Below are positions 27,041-35,896 of a stretch of DNA of 64,000 nt, piece after piece. Under the pieces are notes generated by a model. It was given only the letters and a program-made list of their open reading frames with translations, searched no databases and was not told where the DNA came from. Location: assembly GCF_009937765.1 (NCBI RefSeq), contig NZ_CP047089.1, forward strand, positions 2,912,272-2,976,271, written 5' to 3'. Within the stretch, counting starts at the first letter, position 1; the number at the start of each line of letters is the position of its first letter. The stretch comes from Bacillus pumilus (GTDB lineage: Bacteria; Bacillota; Bacilli; Bacillales; Bacillaceae). The position numbers and the translations under genes are program-made.

Positions 27041-27058
27041 ATGAGAAATTGATGAGAA
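27041..27058 (-). promoter_or_regulatory. Tandem TTCTCAT repeat upstream of ykoI, candidate YkoG site
   Basis: TTCTCAT CAAT TTCTCAT on the minus strand, ending 8 bases before TATAAA (27033-27028). Here the proximal repeat would overlap the -35 region, the placement of OmpR-type activators such as PhoP. Confidence 0.62.
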
Positions 27059-27067
27059 AAGACCTAT

Positions 27068-28417
27068 TTATTTCAGGAAAAGAATGGTCATGGTTGTCCC
27101 TTCGCCGATTCGGCTATCTACCTTCAGCTCAGCTCCATGCTCTTCTGCAATTTGCTTCGCAATTGAAAGACCAAGACCCGTTCCGCCGGTCTCACTGTTT
27201 CTTGCTTCATCCACACGGAAAAAGCGGTCAAAGATTTTCGGAAGATCCTCTTCTTTTATGCCAATCCCATGGTCACCGACTGAAATAAACGGCCTCTCCT
27301 CTTTCCATCCGCAGGTCACATCAACTGGTGCTGTACTATATTTGACCGCATTATCAATCAAGATGGTCAAAAGCTGTTTGATTTTCTCTTCGTCTCCTTC
27401 CGCAATAAGCGGCTGATCTGTTTGCACACGAGATTGAATGGTTCGATTGGTGGCCACTTCAAGTGTATGACAAAGCTGATTGCACATATGACCAAGATCA
27501 ACTGGCTTCATATCCACATAGAGCGGCTGACCATTTTTTGCAAGTGTCAGCAATTGATCTGTCAGTCTTTTCATTTTTTCCGCTTCATCATGAATCGCTT
27601 GGGAGGATTCTTCTACAACCTCTGGACGTGTTTGCCCCCAGCGCTTGAGTAAATGACTGTAGCTCATAATGACCGTAATCGGCGTCTTTAATTCGTGTGA
27701 GGCATCATGAAGAAATTGCTGCTCTTTTTCATAATGCTTCTCGAGAATTTCTGACATTTCATTAAAGGTTTGGCCCATTTGATACAATTCATCCTTTGAA
27801 TCGCCTGTTAATTCGATTCGTTTAAACGCCTTCTCCTTCATACTCGCCTTCATCGTACTCGTCATTCGACTAATCGGCCGGACGATTTGTTTTGTTAAAA
27901 TGTGGCCTGCAAAATAAGAAAGCACAATAAATAAAACGCCCGCAGCCATTAAAATCATTTTTAATAGTGCTAAGTTCTCTTCCGTATTTTCGATTTCTTC
28001 ATATACTTGAAGCGACACAATCTCGCCATTTGTCCATATCACAGGAATCGCAGCGAACGCAACCATATGCTTGTTATATTCTTTGATTTCTGCTGTCTGC
28101 CCAGATTCATATGAAAAAGGCAATGAACTAAACGTTGACTCCTTTGTGACAGTCAGCTTTGATTCATCCGTTTCTGTCACGACACGGATCATACCATTTT
28201 GGGGCAGGTATGCTTTCAGCAGCTCTGATGATGGAAGACCTTCTTCTTCTGATTTTTTTAAAGCGATGGCGATATTTTCAGCCACTTCAGACAGCCTGGA
28301 CATATCTTTTTGCGTCAAGGTGATTGAAAAAATAAAATAAATGGCTGTATGAAATAAGAGCACCATTAAAAACAAAGACAACGACGTATAAAGCTGGATC
28401 TTATTTTTTAATCTCAT
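27068..28417 (-). CDS. ykoH: Sensor histidine kinase YkoH
   Basis: 449 residues. Two membrane helices (about 10-32 and 155-175) enclose an extracellular sensor of about 120 residues. A HAMP segment follows (HILTKQIVRPISRMTSTMK). Phosphorylation site: FLHDASHELKTPITVI (His near 245). ATP-binding motifs are IDNAVKYS, DHGIGIKEEDLPKIFDRFFRVD and GTGLGLSIAKQIAEEH. The gene begins 3 bases after ykoG. The signal is unknown. Confidence 0.94.
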   Translation of the reverse strand: MRLKNKIQLYTSLSLFLMVLLFHTAIYFIFSITLTQKDMSRLSEVAENIAIALKKSEEEGLPSSELLKAYLPQNGMIRVVTETDESKLTVTKESTFSSLPFSYESGQTAEIKEYNKHMVAFAAIPVIWTNGEIVSLQVYEEIENTEENLALLKMILMAAGVLFIVLSYFAGHILTKQIVRPISRMTSTMKASMKEKAFKRIELTGDSKDELYQMGQTFNEMSEILEKHYEKEQQFLHDASHELKTPITVIMSYSHLLKRWGQTRPEVVEESSQAIHDEAEKMKRLTDQLLTLAKNGQPLYVDMKPVDLGHMCNQLCHTLEVATNRTIQSRVQTDQPLIAEGDEEKIKQLLTILIDNAVKYSTAPVDVTCGWKEERPFISVGDHGIGIKEEDLPKIFDRFFRVDEARNSETGGTGLGLSIAKQIAEEHGAELKVDSRIGEGTTMTILFLK

Positions 28418-28420
28418 GCT

Positions 28421-29107
28421 TTATCCTTTCATCACATAACCCACACCTCTCACTGTGTGAATCAGTTGTTTTTCGAATGGGTAATCGACTTTTTTCCTTA
28501 AATAACGGATATAGACATCCACCACGTTCGTATCGCCAAAATAATCAAAACCCCAAACAGCTGTTAAAAGCTGATCTCTTGTGAGCACTTGCTGCTGATG
28601 TTTCAGCAAGTGGACAAGCAGGTCATATTCTCTCGGCGTGAGTTCAAGCATTTGACCTGCCCTTTGTATGTCTCTTGTTTTCTCGTTGACAGTTAAATCT
28701 GCTATGCTCAGCTCTGTCTCCTTCTCTTGTTGCTCGTTTATATTCAATCTGAGTTGCGCACGAATTCGCGCTAATAATTCTTCTATGTCAAAAGGCTTTG
28801 TAATATAATCATTCGCTCCAAGATCAAGCCCACTTACCTTATCAGGCACACTATCTCTTGCTGTAATCAACATAATAGGTGTCGCCGTATTTGTCTTACG
28901 AACTCTTCTCAGCACTTCAAGACCGCTTAATTCTGGAAGCATAACATCAAGCAGCACCAAATCGAAGCTTTCTTCTTCTAAAGCCTGAAGTCCATCTATT
29001 CCTGTCTCTTTGACCGTCACCTCATACCCTTCATACTGAAGCTCTAGTGACAGCACCCTTGCAATTTTCTTTTCATCTTCGACTACGAGTATCTTCCCTT
29101 TGTTCAT
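28421..29107 (-). CDS. ykoG: OmpR-family response regulator YkoG
   Basis: 228 residues. Receiver domain 1-115 with Asp54 in DLVLLDVMLPELSG, Thr/Lys switch ITARDS and NDYITKPFDIEELLARI. The C-terminal winged helix (about 135-228) includes LTPREYDLLVHLLKHQQQVLTRDQLLTAVWG and VDVYIRYLRKKV. Operon partner of kinase YkoH. Tandem direct repeats before ykoI and ykoJ are the obvious candidate targets; none is seen before ykoG itself. Confidence 0.94.
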   Translation of the reverse strand: MNKGKILVVEDEKKIARVLSLELQYEGYEVTVKETGIDGLQALEEESFDLVLLDVMLPELSGLEVLRRVRKTNTATPIMLITARDSVPDKVSGLDLGANDYITKPFDIEELLARIRAQLRLNINEQQEKETELSIADLTVNEKTRDIQRAGQMLELTPREYDLLVHLLKHQQQVLTRDQLLTAVWGFDYFGDTNVVDVYIRYLRKKVDYPFEKQLIHTVRGVGYVMKG

Positions 29108-29553
29108 CTCTATCTCTCCTATCTAAAAGGCAAGCTTGTCTTTTCATTATTATATGTTGCCTATCGCATTTGGAACAGACATAATCTTCATGTCTATTTT
29201 TTTATGAAAGACACATTTATTTTTGAACAAAAACATTACACATCCCTTTCACATCGCTTTTATTGCTTGATTTCATTATTTTTTAGTTTGCCTCTTTTAG
29301 TTCTTTTCACCCATTTTCATCTGAACAGGTGCAAGCTCACTATGCAGCATTTCCTTCTTTTTCATATGATATCAAGAGTTTTCCTCAAAAGCTGAGTTCT
29401 TTCGTCAAGATGTGAGGAGAACTGCATTTTCGATAATAGATTGATTATTTGAAAAATTATTACAATTGACCCTTTCCGATCAAAAGTTTCTTTTATACAA
29501 TAACATTACGCAGCCTGAATCTACTTTGAAAACAAAATAAGGAGGGCTTTCTT
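29108..29553. other. Long divergent region between ykoG and isp
   Basis: 446 AT-rich bases without a credible gene; the 63-codon frame at 29204 has no ribosome binding site. It must contain promoters for both genes. GATTATTTGAAAAAT at 29443-29457 matches the CodY consensus at 11 of 15 positions, and isp-type proteases are known to be repressed in rich medium, but this match is weak. A -10-like TATACAAT lies near 29496. Confidence 0.5.
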
Positions 29554-30513
29554 ATGAAAGGTGAAATTCGCTTAATTCCGTATGAAGTAAAAGCCAATGT
29601 GATGGAAGCGAAAGAGACGCCGGAAAGTATTCAGGAGATTAAAGCACCCGAACTTTGGTCAAGTGGCTTCAAAGGAAAAGGCATAACCATTGCTGTCCTT
29701 GATACAGGTTGCGACACAGAGCATCCCGACTTAAAAGATCAGATTATCGGAGGTAAAAACTTTACCGATGATGACAACGGAGATGCTGAAAATGTGAAAG
29801 ACTACAACGGGCATGGTACCCATGTTGCGGGAACGATTGCTGCAACGGATCAAAATGGTGGAATTTTAGGGGTTGCTCCTGAAGCAAAGCTGCTGATCGT
29901 GAAAGTTCTTGGCGGTGAAAACGGCAGCGGGAAATACGAATGGATCATTAATGGCATCAACTATGCCGCAGAGCAGAAGGTGGATATTATTTCTATGTCT
30001 CTCGGTGGTCCAAGCAATGAGCCTGCCTTACAGGAAGCCATTCAAAACGCGGTGAAAAGCGGTGTACTTGTTGTGTGCGCAGCAGGAAATGAAGGAGACG
30101 GAGACGAGCGTACGGAAGAGTTCTCCTACCCAGCAGCATACAATGAAGTCATTGCCGTCGGCTCTGTCTCACTTGCAAGAGAATCCTCTGAATTCTCCAA
30201 CGCCAATAAAGAAATCGACCTCGTTGCTCCAGGAGAAGACATTTTATCCACTCTCCCTAACCATAAATACGGCAGACTAACAGGCACATCGATGGCCGCC
30301 CCTCACGTAAGCGGTGCACTAGCCATTATTAAAAATGCCGAAGAAGAAGCGTTCCAGCGCAAGCTGTCAGAGCCTGAGGTCTATGCTCAACTTGTCAGAA
30401 GAACCCTACCACTGAAGCAATCGAAAGCCCTCGTAGGGAATGGATTTTTATATTTAACTGCACCTGATGTGCTTTTAGAAAAGACATTGGAAGCAGATCT
30501 TTTATCTCTATAA
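29554..30513 (+). CDS. isp: Intracellular serine protease Isp
   Basis: 319-residue subtilisin that stays in the cytoplasm: there is no signal peptide, only the short inhibitory propeptide with the LIPY motif (7-10) that blocks the active site until removed. Catalytic triad: Asp50 (VLDTGCD), His87 (GHGTHVAGT), Ser246 (GTSMAAPH). The oxyanion Asn is in AAGNEG. It is the main intracellular protease of post-exponential Bacillus. RBS AAGGAGGG. Neighbour metE is as in B. subtilis. Confidence 0.96.
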   Translation: MKGEIRLIPYEVKANVMEAKETPESIQEIKAPELWSSGFKGKGITIAVLDTGCDTEHPDLKDQIIGGKNFTDDDNGDAENVKDYNGHGTHVAGTIAATDQNGGILGVAPEAKLLIVKVLGGENGSGKYEWIINGINYAAEQKVDIISMSLGGPSNEPALQEAIQNAVKSGVLVVCAAGNEGDGDERTEEFSYPAAYNEVIAVGSVSLARESSEFSNANKEIDLVAPGEDILSTLPNHKYGRLTGTSMAAPHVSGALAIIKNAEEEAFQRKLSEPEVYAQLVRRTLPLKQSKALVGNGFLYLTAPDVLLEKTLEADLLSL

Positions 30514-30526
30514 CTTGAATAGAGGT

Positions 30527-30561
30527 CCTGAGAATAGATTGAATTTTCTCAGGATTTTTTT
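30527..30561 (+). terminator. Terminator of isp
   Basis: CCTGAGAA TAGATTGAAT TTCTCAGG A TTTTTTT. Confidence 0.92.
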
Positions 30562-30585
30562 AATTAAAATTATTCAAAATTTACT

Positions 30586-30614
30586 TTGACGAAATGAAGT
30601 GGACGTTATATAAT
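30586..30614 (+). promoter_or_regulatory. Sigma-A promoter of the metE leader
   Basis: TTGACG (30586), 17 bases, TATAAT (30609), just ahead of the cobalamin riboswitch. Confidence 0.88.
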
Positions 30615-30644
30615 CGAACACAATAAATTCATAGTTTGAGAGTC

Positions 30645-30835
30645 GGTAATTCGATCACACGTCGAATTTTAAATGGGAAGACCGGTGAAAATCCGGCGCG
30701 GTCCCGCCACTGTGAGTGAGGAGAGCTTTTCTAATGAATCCACTGTCATCAGGACGGGAAGGATGAAAAGCTTGCAGATTCACCAGCCAGGATACCAGCC
30801 GCTCTATCACATCAAACCCCCTACGGTTGATAGGA
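30645..30835 (+). ncRNA. Cobalamin (B12) riboswitch of metE
   Basis: Signatures in order: AATGGGAAGACCGGTGAAAATCCGGCGCGGTCCCGCCACTGTGA region (30670-30715) and the B12-box region AGCCAGGATACCAGCC (30785-30800). A terminator follows before metE. Coenzyme B12 binding is known to shut off expression. This makes the B12-independent methionine synthase respond to B12. No SAM riboswitch is seen in this leader. Confidence 0.95.
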
Positions 30836-30901
30836 GATGTCGGAAAAAGCGTCAGTTCTGCTCACGCCTTATTTCGCACACACATTTTGTCTTTTTAAAC
30901 C

Positions 30902-30952
30902 AGACATTTGCCCTCATCAATCTTCACCGTGAGTGTAAATGTCTTTTTATAT
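30902..30952 (+). terminator. B12 riboswitch expression-platform terminator
   Basis: AGACATTT ... AAATGTCT with an inner CTCA/TGAG pair, then TTTTTATATT, 20 bases before metE. Confidence 0.85.
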
Positions 30953-30970
30953 TTAGAGGAGGAATTGGAA

Positions 30971-33259
30971 TTGACAATTGTTAAAACAAGTAATCTAGGT
31001 TTTCCGCGAATTGGTTTAAACAGAGAATGGAAAAAAGCACTTGAGTCTTATTGGAAAGGTCAAACGGACCGTGAAACCCTCTTAAGCACACTTGATGAAC
31101 AATTTTTAACTGCCATTAAAACACAAATTGATCAACAAATTGATGTTGTTCCTTCTGGAGACTTTACCTTCTACGATCACGTGCTCGATACTGCTGTTAT
31201 GTTCAATTGGATTCCAGAGCGCTTCCGCAGCTTAAAGGACCCGCTAGATACATACTTTGCGATAGCAAGAGGAACAAAAGATGCTGTCTCAAGTGAAATG
31301 ACAAAATGGTTTAATACAAACTATCACTACATCGTTCCAGAATACGAAAAAAGCACCGAATTCAAACTCACACATAACAAACCGCTTGAAGCTTACGAAA
31401 AGGTGAAAAAGGCGTTTGGTGTTGAAACAAAACCTGTTGTACTTGGTCTTTATACATTTGTATCACTTTCTAAAGGCTATGAACCAAATGAAGTAAAAGA
31501 GATTCAGCAGCGCCTCATCCCTCTTTATACACAGCTTTTAAAAGAACTTGAAGAAGCCGGCGTCAAATGGGTACAAATTGATGAGCCAGCACTTGTCACA
31601 GCTTCATATGAAGACGTGAAAGCCGTCAAAGAAATCTATCAAACGATCACAGAAGCCGTACCTGCCTTAAATATTCTTCTTCAAACATACTTTGATTCAG
31701 TAGATGCGTATGAAGAGCTTGTCACATACCCTGTTGAAGCTATCGGTCTTGATTTTGTCCATGATCAAGGACGCAATCTTGATCAAGTGAAAAAACACGG
31801 ATTCCCGAAAGACAAAATTTTAGCAGCAGGCGTCATTGATGGAAGAAATATTTGGAGGTCAGATCTTGGCGAAAGATTGACGTTCGTTTCTGAGGTCATT
31901 GCCGGCGCTCAGCCGAAGGAAGTATGGTTACAGCCTTCAAGCAGCTTACTTCATGTACCCGTTGCAAAACACCCAAGCGAACAGCTTGAAGAAAAACTAT
32001 TAAACGGACTGTCTTATGCCACTGAAAAGCTGGCTGAATTAACAACATTAAAAGAAGGGTTAACAAAAGGCGCCGCAGCGATTGAAGCCGCCATCAATGA
32101 AGCCGAGCAAGCACTTCTTACTTTAAAAGAATTTGCAAAAGGAACCAATGCGGATTTCACAGCGGAACGCAACAACCTTTCATCGAAAGACTTTAAGCGT
32201 CCTGTTGCCTTTGAAGAACGCCTTCGTATCCAAAACGAATCTCTTGAACTGCCGCTCTTACCAACAACAACCATTGGCAGCTTCCCGCAGTCTGCTGAAG
32301 TGCGCAGCGCTCGACAAAAATGGCGTAAAAATGAATGGACAAATGCAGAATATGATGAATTTATTAAGAAAGAAACAAAAAGATGGATTGATATTCAGGA
32401 GGAAATCGGTCTGGATGTTCTCGTACATGGAGAATTTGAACGTACAGACATGGTTGAATACTTTGGTGAAAAGCTAGCCGGATTTGCCTTTACGAAATTT
32501 GCTTGGGTACAATCCTACGGATCACGCTGCGTGAAGCCGCCAATTATTTATGGAGATGTCGAATTTACAGCACCAATGACCGTGAAAGAGACGGTATACG
32601 CACAAAGCTTAACGGAGAAAAAGGTCAAAGGAATGCTGACAGGTCCTGTCACCATCTTAAACTGGTCTTTCCCAAGAACAGATATCTCACGAAAAGACAT
32701 TGCCTTCCAAATCGCTTTCGCATTACGTAAAGAGGTAGAAGCGTTAGAAGAAGCAGGGATTCAAGTCATTCAAGTGGATGAACCTGCACTTAGAGAAGGT
32801 CTTCCGCTCAAGGAAAGTGATTGGGCAGACTATTTAAACTGGGCAGCAGAGTCATTCCGACTATCAACATCATCTGTTCAAAATGAAACGCAAATTCATA
32901 CACATATGTGCTACAGTAACTTCGAGGATATTGTAGACACGATCGAAGACCTTGATGCCGACGTGATCACAATTGAACATTCACGAAGTCATGGCGGATT
33001 CCTCGATTATTTAGAGAAACATCCGTATTTGAAGGGTCTGGGACTTGGTGTATATGACATCCATAGCCCGCGCGTTCCATCTGTCGAAGAAATGAGTCAA
33101 ATCATAGATGATGCATTGAACGTATGCCCGACAGATCGCTTCTGGGTGAACCCTGACTGTGGACTAAAAACAAGACAAGAGCCTGAAACCATTGCTGCTT
33201 TGAAAAACATGGTAACGGCAGCTGAAGTCGCTCGTAAAAAGCTGGCGCAGCATGCATAA
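30971..33259 (+). CDS. metE: Cobalamin-independent methionine synthase MetE
   Basis: 762 residues; transfers the methyl group of 5-methyltetrahydropteroyl-glutamate to homocysteine without B12. The N-terminal domain begins [24 protein letters not shown]. The C-terminal catalytic domain starts at [19 protein letters not shown] and has [16 protein letters not shown], the zinc ligand region THMCYSNF, and [11 protein letters not shown] with the final Cys ligand. The TTG start 30971 is preceded by GAGGAGG; the upstream ATG frame passes through the terminator. Regulated by the B12 riboswitch. Confidence 0.97.
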
Positions 33260-33267
33260 TTGATTCC

Positions 33268-33297
33268 TTCTCCCCTGCTATCACGGCGGGGGATTTT
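33268..33297 (+). terminator. Terminator of metE
   Basis: TCTCCCCTGC TATCACG GCGGGGGA followed by TTTTTA. Confidence 0.8.
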
Positions 33298-33397
33298 TAT
33301 GTGCAAATTATCCTTTGTGACCATTTACTAGGATGTTTCCTTTTCTAGCATGATTCGTTTATACTAGAGAAGTCAGTCGAACAAAGGGAGGAAGACA

Positions 33398-33868
33398 ATG
33401 AATCACGAAGATTTTTTACAACGCGCAATTGATCTTGCAGTAGAAGGAGTCAATAGTGGTACTGGCGGCCCTTTTGGAGCAGTCATTGTCAAGGATGGAC
33501 AGATTATTGCTGAGGGAAGCAACAATGTGACAACAACGAATGATCCAACCGCACATGCTGAAGTCACAGCCATTCGAAAGGCGTGCCAAACGCTGAATAC
33601 ATACCAATTAGAAGATTGTATTTTATATACAAGCTGTGAGCCTTGCCCAATGTGCCTTGGCGCTATTTACTGGGCTAGACCAAAAGCGGTCTATTTTGCT
33701 GCTGGACATCAGGATGCAGCAGTTTCTGGCTTTGATGACTCGTTTATTTACGAAGAAATCAATAAAGATTACGAATCAAGAAATATTCCATTTTATCAGC
33801 TGACACTTCAAAAAACCCTTGCACCATTTGAAGCATGGGCAACATACGAACAAAAGAAAGAATATTAA
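33398..33868 (+). CDS. guaD: Guanine deaminase GuaD
   Basis: 156-residue cytidine-deaminase-fold enzyme that converts guanine to xanthine for nitrogen salvage. Zinc site: TAHAEVTAIR (His53, catalytic Glu55) and CEPCPMC (Cys83, Cys86). Length and C-terminal extension NIPFYQLTLQKTLAPFEAW are typical of the Bacillus domain-swapped dimer. RBS AGGGAGG, with TATACT about 40 bases upstream. Own terminator. Confidence 0.95.
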   Translation: MNHEDFLQRAIDLAVEGVNSGTGGPFGAVIVKDGQIIAEGSNNVTTTNDPTAHAEVTAIRKACQTLNTYQLEDCILYTSCEPCPMCLGAIYWARPKAVYFAAGHQDAAVSGFDDSFIYEEINKDYESRNIPFYQLTLQKTLAPFEAWATYEQKKEY

Positions 33869-33905
33869 AAAAAGACACCTGCTCATGAGCAGGTGTCTTT
33901 TTTCA
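33868..33905. terminator. Bidirectional terminator between guaD and ohrB
   Basis: AAAAAAAGACACCTGCTCATGAGCAGGTGTCTTTTTT region; a near-perfect palindrome with A- and T-runs. Confidence 0.95.
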
Positions 33906-33924
33906 TCATGATAGTGAACTTTTT

Positions 33925-34341
33925 TTATTCAGCCACTTCAAGCTCTACTTCGATATTTCCTCTTGTTGCTTTTGAATATGGACAGAATTCATGCGCAGCA
34001 TGGGCTAGCTCTTTCGCTTTGTCATGGTCAAGTCCTTTTGCAGACACAATTAGCTTGACACCAAGCTTAAATCCGCCATCACTTTCGTCTTTTAAAAGAC
34101 TGACATGTCCCTCAACTTCTGATTCAATGTCGATCCCTTGCTTTTTCGCTACTTGCTCAAGTGCCCCTCCGAAACAAGCTGCATAGCCCGCTGCAAATAA
34201 TTGCTCTGGATTCGTACCAGTTTCTCCATCTTTCTTTGCATTAGGCATGACAATATTATGATCGAGCACACCATCTTCTGAACGTACATGTCCAGCTCTT
34301 CCATGTTGTGCCTTTACTTTTGCTGTGAATAATGGTTTCAT
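33925..34341 (-). CDS. ohrB: Organic hydroperoxide reductase OhrB
   Basis: 138-residue thiol peroxidase of the Ohr/OsmC fold that reduces organic hydroperoxides. Reactive cysteines: Cys56 (AAGYAACFGGA) and Cys120 (HEFCPYSKAT). The phrase VMPNAKKDGETGTNPEQ marks it as the OhrB type; the paralogue ohrA lies 0.6 kb away. The start 34341 is 8 bases from AGGAGG. In B. subtilis ohrB is under sigma-B. Upstream GTTTGA, 14 bases, GTGAAA (minus, about 34403-34378) is a loose sigma-B-like match. No OhrR operator is seen in front. Confidence 0.93.
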   Translation of the reverse strand: MKPLFTAKVKAQHGRAGHVRSEDGVLDHNIVMPNAKKDGETGTNPEQLFAAGYAACFGGALEQVAKKQGIDIESEVEGHVSLLKDESDGGFKLGVKLIVSAKGLDHDKAKELAHAAHEFCPYSKATRGNIEVELEVAE

Positions 34342-34503
34342 CTTCATCTCCTCCTTTATCTATTTATTCCTTTCACGTTCTATCCATTTCTCAAACATTT
34401 ATCGCACATTCAAGATTTTTTTCGTTTTTGGGCTGTATTTATTTTAAAAAAGAAGAAAATCTTATACAATAATAAGTATGACAAAAAATAGTTGGTGACT
34501 GAC

Positions 34504-34950
34504 ATGACAAATGAATTCGAACATATGAAGCTGGAAAATCAGCTTTGTTTCTTGTTATATGCAAGTTCAAGAGAGATGACGAAGCAGTATAAACCGTTAT
34601 TAGAAGAGTTAGACATTACGTATCCGCAATATTTGGCACTGCTTTTATTGTGGGAGCATGGAACATTAAATGTGAAAACGATGGGAGAACTTTTATATTT
34701 AGACTCCGGTACACTCACACCTATGCTGAAACGGATGGAGCAAAACGGTCTCATCATCCGCGAGCGCTCGAAAGAGGATGAACGTTCTGTGCAAATTCGT
34801 TTAACGGAATATGGCGAGCAACTAAAAGAGAAGGCTACTGCCATTCCATTTCAGATGCTTTCTGGGACAGGCAGATCGGACGAAGAGTTAAAAACATTGC
34901 GCGCGTCTTTGCATGAGCTTTTGCAAAAATTAACACAATCAAAAGGCTGA
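34504..34950 (+). CDS. ohrR: Organic peroxide-sensing repressor OhrR
   Basis: 148-residue MarR-family repressor. The single sensing cysteine is Cys15 (KLENQLCFLLYASSREMTK), oxidised by organic peroxides to release DNA. The winged helix is MGELLYLDSGTLTPMLKRMEQNGLIIRERSKEDERSVQIRLT. The start at 34504 gives the N-terminal pattern of B. subtilis OhrR; the ribosome binding site (GGTGA) is weak. It lies between ohrB and ohrA, and its operator is before ohrA. Confidence 0.94.
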   Translation: MTNEFEHMKLENQLCFLLYASSREMTKQYKPLLEELDITYPQYLALLLLWEHGTLNVKTMGELLYLDSGTLTPMLKRMEQNGLIIRERSKEDERSVQIRLTEYGEQLKEKATAIPFQMLSGTGRSDEELKTLRASLHELLQKLTQSKG

Positions 34951-34978
34951 GGGAATATTCCCTCAGCCTTTTATGATA
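34947..34978. terminator. Bidirectional terminator between ohrR and ohrA
   Basis: GGCTGAGGGAATATTCCCTCAGCC is a perfect palindrome followed by TTTTA; it overlaps the ohrR stop. Confidence 0.9.
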
Positions 34979-34982
34979 TCAA

Positions 34983-35411
34983 TTATTGTGCGACAGCTAC
35001 TAATTCTACTTCGATATTTCCTTGAGTTGCTTTTGAATATGGGCAGACGCCGTGTGCTTTATGAACAAGCTCATCTAATGCAGATTGCTCGATTCCAGTT
35101 CCTTTTACTTCTAACTTAACGCCTAATTTGAAGCCGCCATCTGAACTGTCTTTGACTAAGCTCACATGTGCTGTTACTTCACTTTCAAAACGGATACGCT
35201 CTTGTCTTGCGACCATTTGAAGGGCTGAATCAAAACATGCAGAGTAGCCTGCTGCAAATAATTGCTCTGGGTTTGTTGCTTTTTCTATTTTTTTCGCTCT
35301 TGGTGTTCCAGGCATTGCTACATCATGCTCAAGCACTCCATCATTTGAAACAACCTTTCCTTCTCTTCCTCCGACAGCTGAAACCGTTGCAGTAAATAAA
35401 ACTTCTGACAT
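34983..35411 (-). CDS. ohrA: Organic hydroperoxide reductase OhrA
   Basis: 142-residue peroxide-inducible Ohr enzyme. Cys59 (AAGYSACFDSA) and Cys123 (HGVCPYSKAT) form the reactive pair. The segment SAVGGREGKVVSNDGVLEHDVAMPGTPRAKK is typical of OhrA rather than OhrB. The start at 35411 follows AGAGGG; the frame upstream to 35435 is not needed. An OhrR operator stands about 35 bases upstream, so induction by organic peroxides through OhrR is expected. Confidence 0.95.
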   Translation of the reverse strand: MSEVLFTATVSAVGGREGKVVSNDGVLEHDVAMPGTPRAKKIEKATNPEQLFAAGYSACFDSALQMVARQERIRFESEVTAHVSLVKDSSDGGFKLGVKLEVKGTGIEQSALDELVHKAHGVCPYSKATQGNIEVELVAVAQ

Positions 35412-35445
35412 GTATATAACCCTCTTTCTCTCCATTAATATTTTC

Positions 35446-35473
35446 TACAATTGAATTGTACACAATTTAAAAT
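35446..35473 (-). promoter_or_regulatory. OhrR operator of ohrA
   Basis: TACAATTGAATTGTA (35446-35460) is a perfect inverted repeat matching the known OhrR site TACAATT-N-AATTGTA. A second degenerate half, CACAATTTAAAAT, follows at 35461, giving the tandem layout known in B. subtilis. Confidence 0.92.
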
Positions 35474-35539
35474 CAAGAGTCAACGAATACACACTCTTTT
35501 TTTAAGATTTCCTTCTCGCCTCTCTTTTATGTAGACAGT

Positions 35540-35763
35540 AAAAAAGCCCTTTAATAAGGGCTTTCAGCGTGTAGACAAACCCTCGCATTCGTTGTCAGTC
35601 CTGCGCTCCGGTGCTCACGAATGTCAAATTCGCTCCGCTCCGATGCTCGTCCTTCCTAGACTTCAAAGGTTTTCTATCACGCTGAAAAGAAGACAAAGGG
35701 CTAAAATAAAGATCATTTTAGCCCTTTGTCAACAACCTAAAAAGCCCTTTAATAAGGGCTTTT
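35540..35763 (-). repeat. Terminator-flanked repeat, copy B
   Basis: In minus orientation: hairpin AAAGCCCTTATTAAAGGGCTTT after the phr stop (35763-35739), then the GACAAAGGGCTAAAAT hairpin (35730-35692), then the 122-bp core (35685-35564, TCAGCGTG to CACGCTGA), then a second copy of the phr terminator hairpin (35564-35540) with its T-run. Core differs from copy A mainly at isolated sites. Here the target gene (phr) lies at the opposite end of the element compared with copies A and C. Confidence 0.92.
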
Positions 35764-35896
35764 AGATGATGTCATGCTGCGCATTTGGTTGTTGTAGCGT
35801 ATGGTTTCTATTATCTGGGTCGGCATTTGCTGCTGTCAGCCATAACGCTAGGATGGTGATGCTTGTACAGACGACTGCCCATTTTTTAAAATTCAT
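35762..35896 (-). CDS. Phr signalling peptide precursor
   Basis: 44 residues: a secretion signal MNFKKWAVVCTSITILALWL ending in an AXA site (ANA, 23-25), then a short polar tail DPDNRNHTLQQPNAQHDII. Secreted and processed Phr peptides re-enter the cell through Opp and inhibit the cognate Rap. The start overlaps the rap stop by 11 bases, and AGAGGGG precedes it. The tail does not contain a standard mature pentapeptide (such as ARNQT of PhrA), so the active segment cannot be named; the extreme C-terminus is the likeliest. Confidence 0.85.
   Translation of the reverse strand: MNFKKWAVVCTSITILALWLTAANADPDNRNHTLQQPNAQHDII

Noticed and set aside
33925..35411. ohrB and ohrA as a recent tandem duplication
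   Set aside because: The two are strongly diverged, convergent in type with B. subtilis OhrB and OhrA respectively, so this is an old paralogy.
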